Positions 36,905 through 48,156 of a DNA stretch of 64,000 nucleotides are shown one piece after another. The notes under the pieces were generated by a model. It saw only the letters and a list, made by a program, of their open reading frames with translations, did not search any database and had not been told where the DNA came from. Source of the stretch: Amphimedon queenslandica. Its lineage: Eukaryota; Porifera; Demospongiae; Haplosclerida; Niphatidae. Positions within the stretch are counted from its first letter, which is position 1. Each line of letters opens with the position of its first letter. The position numbers and the translations under genes were made by a program. Location: contig NW_003546266.1 of NCBI RefSeq assembly GCF_000090795.2, positions 333,451-397,450 of the forward strand. The letters run 5' to 3'.

Positions 36905-38052
36905 CAATCCATTAATGGTCAGGCTTTTGGGGTTCTGCCTGTGGCATTGGGTGTGTCTTAGGGCAGTATCATTGGCCCTCTGCTGTTCATTATCTTCCTA
37001 AGTGATATGCCATCATTACTATCTTCTGCCACTGCTCTGATGTATGCTGATGATACCAAGTGTACACCATCTTTCTCTTCTATTGGTGATTCAGTGAAAC
37101 TTCATTGTGACTTAGATTCGCTTACTCACTGGAGTCAATATTCTTTTTTAATCTAAGTAAAACTATCCTCCTACCGTTTACATTAATCCAGTTCACCTAT
37201 CATCTTTGACTATTACCTAAATGATTCTGTGATTGGTAGTAGAGATAGCTGCAGGGATCTTGGAGTTATTGTATCCGAAGATCTGTCCTTGTTTTTGCAC
37301 ATAAATACTATTGTTGCTAAAGCCTCTAAGATGACATACTGTTCTCCAGTCTGGAGGCCACACTATAGAAGGGACATATTGCTTCTAGAGGGGGTACAAC
37401 GTAAAGCCACTAAGTGGATTTCAAATGATTATTCCTCTGCCTATAAGACTAGACTTCACTCTTTACAAATGTTGCCATTGATGATGACTTACAAATTGTG
37501 TGAAATTAGATTCTTTTTGACATCCTTATCTAGTCCATCTATGGCATTCAATATCTGTAACTTTGTGTCCTTCTCATCCTCCTCAACTAGATCTAATGGT
37601 ATTAAACTCAACCGTAGATTCTATAGATCAAAAAAAACTTGACACTTTTATTTCTCACGGCTCCAAAGATAGTGGAACGCTCTTCTAACTATGGCCCTGG
37701 TGTCTCTGTCATTAGGTCAGGCTAAAAACACTCTAAGACAATTTTTCTTTAATCACTTTTGAGTAAATTTTTCTTCTCTCTCCTGCTCCTTTCACTTTTT
37801 ATGTCCATGTTGTAATTGTAATTCATTATCAGCCAAGTATTTTATCGATTTGTGTTTATCTCTCTCTACTTCTCTTAATAATGTTGCTATTTCTTTGTTT
37901 CTGTTCGTTTATTTGTTTTGTACTAGGGATCAGATACCGTTTCTCGTCTACATTTAGTATATTTCCGTCATTTTATTCTCTACATCTATTATTTCTGTAA
38001 ATTACATATAAACTGTAAAGTTTTTATATAATAATAGTAATAATAATAATAA
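36905..38052 (+). mobile_element. 5'-truncated LINE (non-LTR retrotransposon)
   Basis: Reverse transcriptase motifs are clear: GSIIGPLLFIIFLSD (about 36965-37010) and MYADDTK (37040), then RDLGVIVSEDLS (37250). The C-terminal part has TYCSPVWRPHYR, LLEGVQRKATKWI and YKLRLHSL-type motifs typical of Jockey/CR1/L2-like LINEs. The open frame at 37229-37642 covers the last part. A Gln codon before GSIIG has become a stop, and about 40 codons between the YADD region and SPVW are missing. The 3' end is an A/T microsatellite (TAA)n at 38023-38050. It sits inside the right TIR of the surrounding transposon, so it is younger than that element. Confidence 0.82.
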
Positions 38053-38329
38053 TCTAGCAATGAACATAATTAGTATGCCATTCTGATTTTAGGGCAAATG
38101 CCCTGCTTTGCCTACCCCCAGATCTGCCACTGATGAAGTGTAATGCAAAGTAACAGCATTAATATTTCTATTTTGGATTATACATGCGTTTATCCGTGCT
38201 GGAATGCTCCCATCGAAATACTACCATTTCTATGAGTGGGCATCTACTGGTACATTTCATTGAAAAGAGGTACACTGATTTATGTAATTTTAGTTTTTGA
38301 GCTTTATGAGTTTTTGTATCACTGTAAAT

Positions 38330-39170
38330 GTTTCACTAATGTACATAAGTTTAAGGGTATGTAGCTGCTATTGAAAGGTGTGTCAAAGCATCAATGAGGA
38401 AGGCAATTAATGAAATAAAGAATATGAGAGGTACAGCACAGTTGCAGAGGGCCTAGAAAGGCCTTGGCCGGGCATCAAGGCTTTATAATGAAATGCAACT
38501 TAAATCTTCCTTGCCTAAAGTATAGTAAAGAGAACCACAAGCCTCATCAGAGTGCAGCAAGTGCATACATGTGATATAAGCAATTTAGCAAGCACCTTTC
38601 CAGTAAAATAAACAAAGAAAAAGTTAGAAAATGGATGCACCCACATCTTGGCCCTTGCATCAGTTTAGTTCCAGTTCCACCAGCACGCAAACAATGGTAC
38701 ATAATTATTAATGTTAATTTGTAGTTGGTCTTCACTGATGCTAGGCATAATTCTATAGCTAATGCCTACGATACAACTATGCTGTGTCTTACTGAAGGTA
38801 ATTGTCTTTGTAGTTATTTCACTTCAATTGGTACATCAATTTTTGTGCTCTGTCACACTTTCTAGAAAAAACACACCTGCTCACAAACAAAGGAGCTTTC
38901 CTGTACAAAGGAATTATTGCCAATAGTAATGTCAAAATGCACTGAAAGAAGTCCTTATATGTTGGAATCAAATCTAAAAATAGGAGTACATTACATGACA
39001 ATTCAACGCCCATGACATCTTTTATTGCTCAGGTGTTGCAGCTAAAAAATTCATATGACTCATGGCATGGTAAGTAGTTATACTTTTTTCTTCTATATCT
39101 TTGTAGAGACTAAGATGTAGCAAAAGCAATGAAGCCTATTGCAAGAGGAGCAAAGACAAGGACAGGTATA
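38330..39170 (+). pseudogene. Unclassified transposase-like gene fragment with preserved splice sites
   Basis: The forward frames give AIxRCVKASMRKAINEIKN (38370), then LVPVPPARKQWY, FTDARHNSIANAYDTTMLC (38725-38785), a CSQTKELSCTKELLP stretch, and NSYDSWHG. The last is followed by a GTAAGT donor (39070), and the next exon after CTTTGTAG (39107) reads ETKDVAKAMKPIARGAKTR. The DAR..S.ANAY and YD.WHG motifs recall a large transposase-like family I have seen in sponge and cnidarian predictions but cannot name. Several stops make it a pseudogene. The reverse frames at 38547 and 38819 are shadows. Confidence 0.4.
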
Positions 39171-39950
39171 ACTTAATTGGTATCCAGAACTGTGAGATAT
39201 GAGTAAGGAACAACGTAAAAATATGATTACATTTACATATACCATAGAACAATGTACGAAGACTCATCTCTACTACTGTATGAAGTATGGCAAACCAAAT
39301 GTTTCAATAACAACAGTAGTCATCAAATGAAATTCCATGCGCGGGTACAATGCATTGCACATGCTTACTATTAAGTCATGTGACATCATCCATGCCCATT
39401 GTGGCATTGTGCTATCCACATTTCTGATCAAATAAGGACATTTCTGGTGTTGATCGAGGTGTCAATAAGGGTTTAGCAGCTAGAGCAAGGGGATAAAGAT
39501 AGTATTGCTGAAACATTGCAAGTGACTTGGGTTAGTCACCTACTGCAGAGATTTATAGAAGAAAAGTGAGCTACTAATGCCAGGGTAGTACTAGTCAGGT
39601 GGAGCCTGCTAGCTAGGGATTCATGGTGACCATTAGGAAAGCTAGGGAATATTTTAGGTTATAAGTAACTAAGCTTATGCATGTGACTTACAAATACCTA
39701 CTGTAAATAAAACTACAGCTGATTTTTATTTCAATGTAGGTTACACTAGATTTAATATCACTGCTAGACGAACAGCAGCTTAGTATGTTAGAATCATACA
39801 GATGGGTCAACGTGTCATTTTGAAAAACTATTGCAAGCAAAGCATTAGTAAATACTTCATGTAAATTTAATTTATTAGTAAATACTTCATGTAAGTTGAA
39901 TTTAATTCAATTTTCATTATTATAGGCATGACAGAAATCAATTCTGAATT
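39171..39950. other. Intergenic stretch, nothing recognised
   Basis: AT-rich sequence without convincing open frames or family similarity on either strand. It separates the transposase-like gene from the HECT-like gene. A local duplication of AAATACTTCATGTAA appears near 39850 and 39880. Confidence 0.5.
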
Positions 39951-40037
39951 AAGAAGCACTTTGCTTTATCAAATAGGGCCACTATTGATAATTGTTCTCC
40001 TAGTGGATTTCAGAGTACTATTGCCAAAGCTTCTAGA

Positions 40038-41860
40038 TTGTTGCAAGAATTTAAGTCAAATAAAGCTGATCGTATAGCTACGTATTCTAAACAGAAAAGA
40101 AGTGAGGATACTCTCCAGTATCAGCAAAACCTTGTTTGCCTTAAGTATAAAGGGTGTGAGTGCACTGTTAAAAATTATCACGTGATACTTAAAGGTATTG
40201 TGTGCGTGTCTACTAATATGCCAAAAATTGATGTACGTAATGAAATTGTGACTGTCATAAAGACCAAGGAATCATTCATGCATTCATTTGAAAGTTTTAT
40301 TCCCAAAAATTTTGAATTTGAGAAATCATATTCTGATTCTGATGGCAAACTACCATTAGATGGGAATGGCATTAAAGTTTTGTACAAGAGTGGTTCTATT
40401 TACGTTAGGCTTCTTCAGCACAATTTAAAGGTACATTTCTGCTATATAAAAGCATGTTATTATTATTTTTACCTTTTAATTTTATTGTAATTTTCCTTGG
40501 GCCTCTTCTGAAGCTATTGATTGCAACAATAATAATAATAATTCCATTTCAAGTGCAGCTCTTCAGTCACATCACTCCCTGCCATATATATAAGTTTTCT
40601 GAATGAGCAGCAGTAAGTATATGCAATTTCCTAAAAAATCTCAAATAATTTATTTTCCATACATAGTATTAGTGATATATTATTATTTTAGTGACTACTA
40701 TAGTGATAGTAGTGACTGGAAAATTCTAATATTCAGTTAGGTCTTCAAGAGACTGTTTCTTCAAGGTTGTGTACTCTTTTCTAATAACACAATTGTAGCT
40801 TACTTATATTGCTTTTCTTTTGCAGGGTTCAATCTAAGCATGTCTTTGACAGTGTTGAAGAGCTGCTAAAGCATCAGGTAGGAATAGTGTTTCGTAGCCC
40901 CTGTATCTGAACATCGTCAAAGAATATTAGTTAGATGCAAACACATATGGAGTGACACAAAACATGCTTTAAAACAGCCTGCTTTCAATGACACTTCAGG
41001 ATATTGTTTTCTTCAAACCATACTGTAGTTCATAGGAGTATGAAATGGTGGGGCATGTAATTGCCTTGTCACTACTTAATGGTGAAGCAGCCCCTCATTA
41101 AAAATCAGTAATTACCTACATTCTGAATAAACCACTGGACACAGAGATGATTGATGAGATTGATGGTGATGAAGTATAGAGATTTTTACACAAGGTACAT
41201 TTGTTTTATTTATTACTATTCAAGCACTATTAGCCTTTAGAGGTGGAATCATTATATACAATCCAGACTCAGATGAACTCTGCCGATTTTTGTTTTGAGA
41301 TAGGAATTACTGTCCGCTGTAGCAATGGAGGACAAGGAGGAGCTCATAATGGTCTTTTTACATCACTACCTTGTTTAGTCTTGTAAAGGAAAGTCAAACC
41401 AACTGAAAAAAGGTTTGACTCATCTTGGAGTACTTCAATTGATGGATGACTATCCCAGCTTAGTGAAGCAACTTTTCTTACCGAGTACTACCAGTTTAAT
41501 GTCAACATCTTGTTAACTTGTTCCAAATTAACTGGTCACCAGTTCGATTTAATGTGCAGGAGTTAAAAGAAGCAGTGATACTTGGATTGACAAAATATGT
41601 TCATGAATGTGGAGATATTATTCTATATGTAAGTGTACTTTGTTTCATTAAGCCATTACTTATTAGATTCTGGTCATAAAGTGGGTGATAATATTATTTG
41701 TCTTTAGCACATGCTTGCTTTCGTTACTGGTGATGACATAATTTCTCCCACATGATTTACTATGATGCCACAGATTTAATTAACAGGTAATCGTAATTCA
41801 GAGACAAGGCTTCCACCTTTAACATGTATAGCAACACTGCTTCCTTAGTAATCCAGATTT
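40038..41860 (+). pseudogene. HECT-type E3 ubiquitin ligase-like gene (G2E3-like), broken
   Basis: Exon 1 (40038-40430) is an open 131-codon stretch of unknown fold ending at a GTACAT donor. Exon 2 (40826-40877) reads VQSKHVFDSVEELLKHQ between a TTGCAG acceptor and a GTAGGA donor. Downstream frames give HECT features in order: HIWSDTKHAL (40940), GHVIALSLLNGEAAPH (41050), VITYILNKPLDTEMIDEI, KKGLTHLGVLQLMDDYP (41410), FVTGDDIISP (41720) and the catalytic region LPPLTCIATLL with Cys at 41825-41827. HECT enzymes form a thioester with ubiquitin and pass it to substrates. Stops and missing segments indicate a pseudogene. It lies directly upstream of the Helitron remnant, so capture by that element is possible. 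Confidence 0.65.
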
Positions 41861-42300
41861 ATTTGCTGAGAAAATTGACAATGCAATTTTAGGAGGACAG
41901 TATTTTGGAATAACATAAGACTTAAGGTCATGAGGATTGTGTATTAAATATGAATATCTTGAGTGACTTAGATGGTTTAAAATTTGTATGATAATTTTGA
42001 TATTAGTTATAGTAATAATAATAATAAAACTAGATCTATGCATGTGATCTACATGATACCAGTCTAACGTATTTAGTGCTGCTTATAGTGATACTAAAAA
42101 TCATTTACCTTGCAATGACCTCCTAAGCATGCATACATAAAATTCAGATTAATTCTTTGTTACTATTGCTGGAGTGTATACCATATAGCCAAAAATTTTT
42201 TTGAGGAATAAACTTTCGTATTCTTGTAATCAGTGTTTCCATCTTGAAAAATAAAACCTTTTCTTAAAAAACAAACACTTCTTAAAAAAGAAATATTTAA
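41861..42300. other. Junction between HECT-like gene and Helitron
   Basis: No gene was found. The sequence is A/T-rich with simple ATA/ATT runs. A stretch near 42178-42225 (ATATAGCCAAAAATTTTTTT and then GAGGAATAAACTTTCGTA) looks like part of a MITE-like repeat, but no second copy is visible in the window. Confidence 0.4.
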
Positions 42301-42305
42301 GAAAA

Positions 42306-43411
42306 GTGAATAATGCACCACAATCATATAGTATTTCTAGATTATGTACTGAGGACCCTGTTTCAGTATCGCGACAATTTTCATACAAATTTAAGGATTT
42401 CTTTAACATAGTCATTCTCCAGAGAGGTGTTCTAGGCAAAGTAGAGCAATATTATGTTAAAAACAATATCAAATGCGTGGAGCACGTCATTATCACATCC
42501 TCCTATGGATTGAAAATGCTCCTGTTGTTGGTATCGATCGTCCAGAAGAAGTCTGTTATTTCATACAAGATAGAATTACTTGTCATATACCAGATAGTAA
42601 TACGTCAACTGATTTAAATTTTTTGGTAACAAAATACCAAATGCACAAGTGCAGCAAATACTGCAAACGAAATATTAAAGTCGGCAAGACCTATGTATCT
42701 AGATGCTGATTTGATTTTCCTAGACCAGTACAAGATAGTATTTGCATCAATGATGTTGAAAATAGCTTGAAATCATGCAATAAAATATATTATCTCAAAC
42801 AAAATGAAAAAGAAGTTCGAGTCAACGACTACAATCCTTTACTGTTGAAATTGTGGCGTGCAAATATGGACTTGCAATACATAGCTGAGAAGAGTCTTTC
42901 CTTAACAGAGTATGTAACTGGATATGTCACTAAAGCAGAAAAGAGTCATGCACAGGACTTATGGGATGAAGTCAGCAGCTGTGACAACATATACAGCAGG
43001 CTTTGGAAAATCGGACTTAAATTACTTCAAGCTAAAGAAGTACGACTATATGAAGCTAGTGATCTTCTTCTCGGTGAAAGTTTATACATGAAGTCAGTAA
43101 CCGTACAGTACGTTAATGTGTACTTGCTTCATAAAAGGAGCAGAAAAATCAAAAACTATTCATATTTAACTCAAATGGATCGATCTTCTAAAGACATTTT
43201 TAATCCCAGCATAATTGAAGACTTTTATCCAACAAGACCAAATAACATGGGAGATGTATCTCTTTATGAATTTGTTGCCAATTACAAATTTGATAAAATA
43301 GGCGAAAATGGAAAAAGAGAATACATACTTCAATCAAAGCCAGTCCTTCCAAACCATTGGAAATTTAATCCTATGCAAGAAGCGGAAGAGATGATTTTTA
43401 TTACTCGCTAA
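42306..43411 (+). pseudogene. Helitron Rep (HUH endonuclease) region
   Basis: It begins with SRLCTEDPVSVSRQFS, a conserved Helitron_like_N start. A single frameshift near 42465 separates it from QYQMRGARHYHILLW, whose H-x-H is the HUH metal-binding motif. A Cys/His-like segment KYQMHKCSKYCKR follows. A nonsense codon at about 42707 breaks RC-FDFPRP. The open frame 42767-43411 holds the tyrosine region EYVTGYVTKAEKS and the linker DLLLGESLYMKS and FYPTRPNN. Rep nicks and joins single DNA strands during rolling-circle transposition. The usual N-terminus is missing here. A further frameshift near 43405 leads into the helicase segment (LILLFVPFRDEST-type motif at 43400-43440). Confidence 0.82.
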
Positions 43412-43422
43412 TATTTTTATTT

Positions 43423-45250
43423 GTGCCTTTTAGAGATGAGAGCACACTTGTAATGGAAGGAGAAATAATGGAACAAGCTATTAGGCGTCTCAGAGAAGCA
43501 TCTATACGTGGCATTGAAAATCATTTGAACAAACTACAGAAATTATTAGAAGCCGAACGCAATTGGAAAACAATAGTCGATGTAAGAAATAAAGCCGGTT
43601 TTACTGAAGAACTTCCTGATAACAAGGAAGATGATAAGCCTCAATTATTGGGTGAAATAATGGAAGCAGTAGCTGATATTGCTGACATGCATATAAATGT
43701 ACCTCATTTAACATTAGAGCAAAGAGAGGCAATGCTTAATGTTGATCAAAAAAGAATTTTTGATAAAAGTAAATCATCTTATAAGTCAAAAAGAACGTGA
43801 AGACTTATTAGAAAACGAGTGTTCAAGACTACTTAGATTAGACAATATCGAACCACTAAGGATGTTTATTAGTGGTGTAGATGGAATTGGTAAATCGTTT
43901 TTGATAGAGGCAATAAAATGCCTGGTGGATGACATATGGCATCCAAAGAATGGTGAAACTATGTGTGCTATAGTAGCACCAACAGGTATAGCCGCATTTA
44001 ATGTAGGTGGACTAACAATACATAGATTATTTCAGCTACCAATAGAGCATGAGGGAAAGACAGCTGGATATTGGGATTTGAATAAAGAAGCTCAGAAAAG
44101 AATAAAAATGACACTTAAAAATTTGAAAATTATAATAGTAGACGAGGTATCTATGGTATCCAGTCTAAATCTAGCATACTTACACATGCACTTGGAAGAT
44201 ATATTTGGTACTGATGAATGGTTTGGATCCAAAAATATTTTATTTGTAGGTGACCTCTTACAATTGCCACCAGTTAATGGTAGACCAGTATTTAAAAAAA
44301 TTAGCAACAAACTAGTAAAAACTAGACTTGGAGTAGCAAATGCAGTTAACATATGGAAAGAAACAGTAGAATATGATGAACTAACAATCAATGAGCGACA
44401 AAAAGGAGACGAAACTTTCTTTAAGATGCTTGATTCTGTTAGGCATGGCTGTCTGACTAATGAAACTATTGATACATTTAAGAGTCGCGTATTTAAGGTT
44501 TCGATACAAGAAAAATATAAGGAATTGGAAAGTGAAGGAACAAATCCTCCAATTTGCCTATTTTCTAAGGTAGATGCCTGCCAAAAAATCAATGAATTAA
44601 TGTTAGAATGTCTAGAAACTGAGAAAATTGAATTGGCACGTGTTGATGTTGTTGATGAAAGTGGCAGCACAGCAAAATTTGACAAACAACAAGAAGAAAA
44701 ATTAGAGAAACTAAAAGATCAACCAAGCAAAACAGCTGGTTTAGAAACTGTATTGTCTTTAGAAGTAGGCTGTAGAGTAATGCTAAGACGTAATATTGAT
44801 GTGACTGTAGGATTAATTAATGGTGCCATTGGTACAGAAATGGGTATTTATGCTACACGTATATCAATCAAATTTGATCATATTGATGTACCTTGTGACA
44901 TAGAAAGGGTTACATCTAGATTTATGCTATCTAAAAATTTGTATATACATAGGAAACAGTTTCCCCTTATATTCTCTTATGCTATTACTATTCATAAATG
45001 TCAGGGCCTCTCACTAGATACAGCCATTATTGATTTATCAACTGATGTTTTTGGGGATGGTATGGCATATGTTACATTGTGTCGTGTACGCACATTAAAT
45101 GGATTACATTTATTATCATTTGATCCTCTCTCTGTTAAAGTTACTAATCCGTGCATTAATGAAATTAACCGCCTCAGAAGTAAATTTAGAAAAGACTTAC
45201 CTCAAATCAAGAAAAGTAAAGGAAAGAAGAGAAAGATTCAAGTGACTGGT
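43423..45250 (+). pseudogene. Helitron PIF1-like DNA helicase
   Basis: A 5' open piece (43423-43800) and the long frame from 43739 join by one small indel near 43775. In the 757-codon frame, residues 46-53 are Walker A (GVDGIGKS), 135-136 the Walker B Asp-Glu in IIVDEVSM, and 171-178 GDLLQLPP. Later motifs are SYAITIHKCQGLSLD (about 420) and AYVTLCRVRTL (about 443). This is the superfamily 1B PIF1/Helitron helicase, a 5'-3' DNA unwinding motor needed for strand displacement. The ATPase motifs look intact, so this part decayed less than the Rep region. The last position before RVRTL is Cys where Ser is more usual. Confidence 0.88.
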
Positions 45251-46343
45251 ATAATTGATGATGGTGAACCTTGTAGTAAGAATGCCAAGGTGTCTGTAAG
45301 TCATGTACAAAGTACTAGTAACAGTACCGTTAGTAGCAATAAACGTAAGAGTACTGATTTACAAAAGTGTAATCGCCCCAAAAAGAGTAAAATATGTGAC
45401 GATAATGCTTTAAATAAGCCTTGCCCCCAAAAAAGAAAAGTTAATGTAGACAGTAGTACCGACAATACTGCTTTGGTATTGCCTCACTTGAAAAAAGATG
45501 ATAAATTAATGGTTTCAATTAATTTGAAAGACCTAAAAACCAAATTTAATGTCAAAGATGATGATAGTTGTAGTCTCATTGTATCTATAAAACTCTCAAA
45601 CATTGAATGTAAACCAAAAGATGATAAAACCAAGTGTATTGTAAAAAATGACCATTGTAGTAGTAGTCTGATTGTATCTATAAAACTCTCAAGCATTAAA
45701 TTAAAGACATGTAATCCAAAAAAAGATGATGATGTCATCTTTACTTATGAAGAGCCTCCAAACTCAGATATTGTGAGAAGGAGACAATGGGATTATGTTT
45801 ATTACCATGGTAATGAAGAATTTCAAAGAAGGTGGTGTGAGATTTTAAATCTCAAATTTGTCACAGCAGCTAGAATCTTACCTGGTAGTCCAACGACACC
45901 ATTGTCAGATGACCTAATAGTACTCTTGATGTCATTGGTGATGGGAACTGTTTATTTTATGTCCTCTCATATCTCATCACTGGGTCAATTTCTCAGTATA
46001 CGAATTACGTAAAGCAATTGTTAGTAATATGCCAAACTTTGAAGAAGAATTGTTTAATAGTACGTTAAATGCAACCAGATATTCAAGCATATATGATTAC
46101 ATAAATAAGTCCAAAATATATAGAAATTGTGTGTGGGCCACTGAGACAGAGATTATTACATTATCTGCAATATTAGGTACAACCATATATTCATATTCAC
46201 TTACTCCTACTTTTGTTGGCAGGGTTAGATATGGTACCCAGGAATTATATGGCATTCCTTATGATACTAATACACCTGCTTTGTATTTGAAGCATGTTGG
46301 TACTAATCATTTCCAAGCAGTTAAATCCATTACTATTTCTTAA
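45251..46343 (+). pseudogene. Helitron C-terminal linker and OTU cysteine protease domain
   Basis: After the helicase the same frame runs into a basic, Ser/Lys-rich linker with three copies of an LxVSIxLxxIx strand-like motif (about 45508, 45574 and 45668). A WDYVYYHG and FQRRWCEILNLKF segment follows. The OTU fold then starts: the catalytic GDGNCLF is encoded at 45937-45957 (Cys codon 45949-45951) in a frame shifted from the helicase. A second frameshift near 46000 leads to YELRKAIVSNM and the open frame 46029-46343, which ends with the catalytic His in TNHFQAV (46308-46310). OTU domains cleave ubiquitin linkages. OTU fusions to Helitron proteins are known in some animals. Two frameshifts inactivate this copy. 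Confidence 0.78.
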
Positions 46344-48150
46344 GCATTGATTGTTGATGGAAGTGGGTATGATGTATGGGAGGTCCATCATCTTAAAAAC
46401 ATTGGTTGTTTAATGTTACTTGTATTTCACTGCATGTGCAATGTGAGTGATGTGTGAGTGTGTCAGAAAACCATTGGTGCATATCCACCCAGTATTGCTA
46501 AGTATGAAGAGATGTAACTGCATTTAGGAAGTGAGATTAATCAAGGTATAGCAAATTACAGTGAATATTGATTAGTTGATACTATAATGGAAAGGGAGAG
46601 GGTGTGAAAGAGGTTTACAGTTCATTAGACTTATGCATTGATTCAAATTTGTGCGACTATCATTTATGTAGGACAGAGGGTTAGGAAGGGAGGAAGCTGT
46701 CATTATCAAATCTGGATCTTGTTTGTGGCTTGTACTACATGTTTATTACAAATAACAGGTACTTATGGATCGGGGCTCTGCTGAAAATTTTGAAGTCCTG
46801 ACAAGAAAAATTTTTGTGTAACATTAAAATTTGTTATTATACATGTAGTATTATTCAAGCAGTGATTCTGTACATATAATAAATAATGATCATCATGCAT
46901 GTTAATGCTGCCATCAATGCTGTGCGCATTACATATATGTAAATGCTTGCCAGCTGATGTTGCACATAATGCTGCCATCAACGCTTTGCGCATTATTAAG
47001 TTAATGCTTGCCGACTGATGTTGCGCATTTGAATGATGCTGCCATCAATGCTGTGCACATATTAAATGCTTGCCAGCTGATGTTGCACATCTTTTATTGA
47101 TGATTGTTGTAACATGTGCATGTTCTCATTAACAAAAAAATATTGTTTGCACATCGGAAATTCTTCATGTACACAGTGTTATGTTATATTAAGCAGGTCA
47201 TGAAAGTATCGTAACTGAGAATAGCATTAGTAAGCAATAGTATGTCTAAAATACATGCATTCACATACATGTATGATCCAATCAGAAATATTGTAGATGC
47301 TACCAATATCATTATTAGTTAGTATATTACATTCATATTTATACAGGTACTTACTTGGCACAGGGAATACATTGTTGTGTTATAGATTGAGGTCTGACTT
47401 GGAATGAGACTCAAAAGGTGAATGGCACATTCCTCTATGTGAGCTGCTGCATCTTGTTAATGGTTTATAATGTATGTTTGTGACAAACATAAGGTATATC
47501 ATGCAGATACATGTACATGTTTATCACTGTGTATTGTACATGTAGTGAATTATTGGTGCATTCTTGTACTTGTAGTGTTTGATGATTATCATGCATGCAA
47601 TTATATTTTCATTTATAGTATGTATAATGGAGTTAGAAGGAATCCAAAAGCTGATGTGATTTGTGTGATTATTGTTTGTTATTAAAAGGAAGCGTGTTTG
47701 CATTGCTTGCTTTTGATATGTTATTATATGCTTTACACGTAATGACGGCTAGAAAGGATTTAAAACAATAATTTGCTGGAGTGTGCAATATAACATTAAA
47801 TTATTTGTAACATTATATAGCCTTGGATTTATAGTTAGTATTAAAAATTATATATTGGATTTATAAATGTCATATTTATTTTCATAGATTATGAATGACG
47901 GCACAGTGCATGTTCATGTATGTAATCAGTATGTCCATAATAATGATTATTAGGTAAGATTTAATTTTTTAAAATCATGCATTACGATAGTGTGAATTTT
48001 TTTCTAGAAATATTGAAAGAAACTGAAGGGAATAAGCATTTATGTCTTGTCAAACACTTGGCATTACTAATGTATTTTCATCCTGGCTTAACGCTGATGT
48101 ATTTTTAATTCACAGTTTGATTATTTTTTAACATCTATTATTATAATGAA
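46344..48150. other. AT-rich region without a gene
   Basis: Short frames here have no resemblance to known families. A small tandem repeat lies at 46902-47092. A Helitron 3' end (short hairpin followed by CTRR) was looked for and not convincingly found, so the right edge of the Helitron is unknown. Confidence 0.5.
46902..47092 (+). repeat. Three-copy tandem repeat (about 63 bp)
   Basis: Units starting near 46905, 46971 and 47033 share AATGCTGCCATCAATGCTGT, GCGCATTA, AAATGCTTGCCAGCTGATGT and TGCACAT. There is no coding potential across the units. Confidence 0.75.
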
Positions 48151-48156
48151 GTACAT

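Larger units (their letters stand above)
34393..38132. mobile_element. Long-TIR DNA transposon, split by a LINE
   Basis: The left terminal repeat (34393-34620) begins CAGTTGCCGATCTGGGGGTG. The right end reads inward CAGTGGCAGATCTGGGGGTA. About 210-230 bp at each end are inverted copies, with shared GGCAAAGCAGGGCATTTGCC, ATCTAAACAATGA and CATGGATTGAGGTTTCACTG. The right TIR is broken between about 36905 and 38053 by a LINE fragment. Inside are a reverse RecQ-like pseudogene and a forward fragment related to the 5' exon of the 20959-26482 transposase. No target duplication is evident. CAGTG starts with very long TIRs and a RecQ-like gene could fit Academ-like elements, but this is unproven. Confidence 0.7.

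Noticed and set aside
44092-44685. Reverse open frame of 197 codons opposite the helicase
   Set aside because: It is antisense to the well-supported PIF1-like helicase frame and has no recognisable motif.
46344-48150. Helitron 3' terminus
   Set aside because: No hairpin followed by CTRR was convincing, so the end is left undefined.
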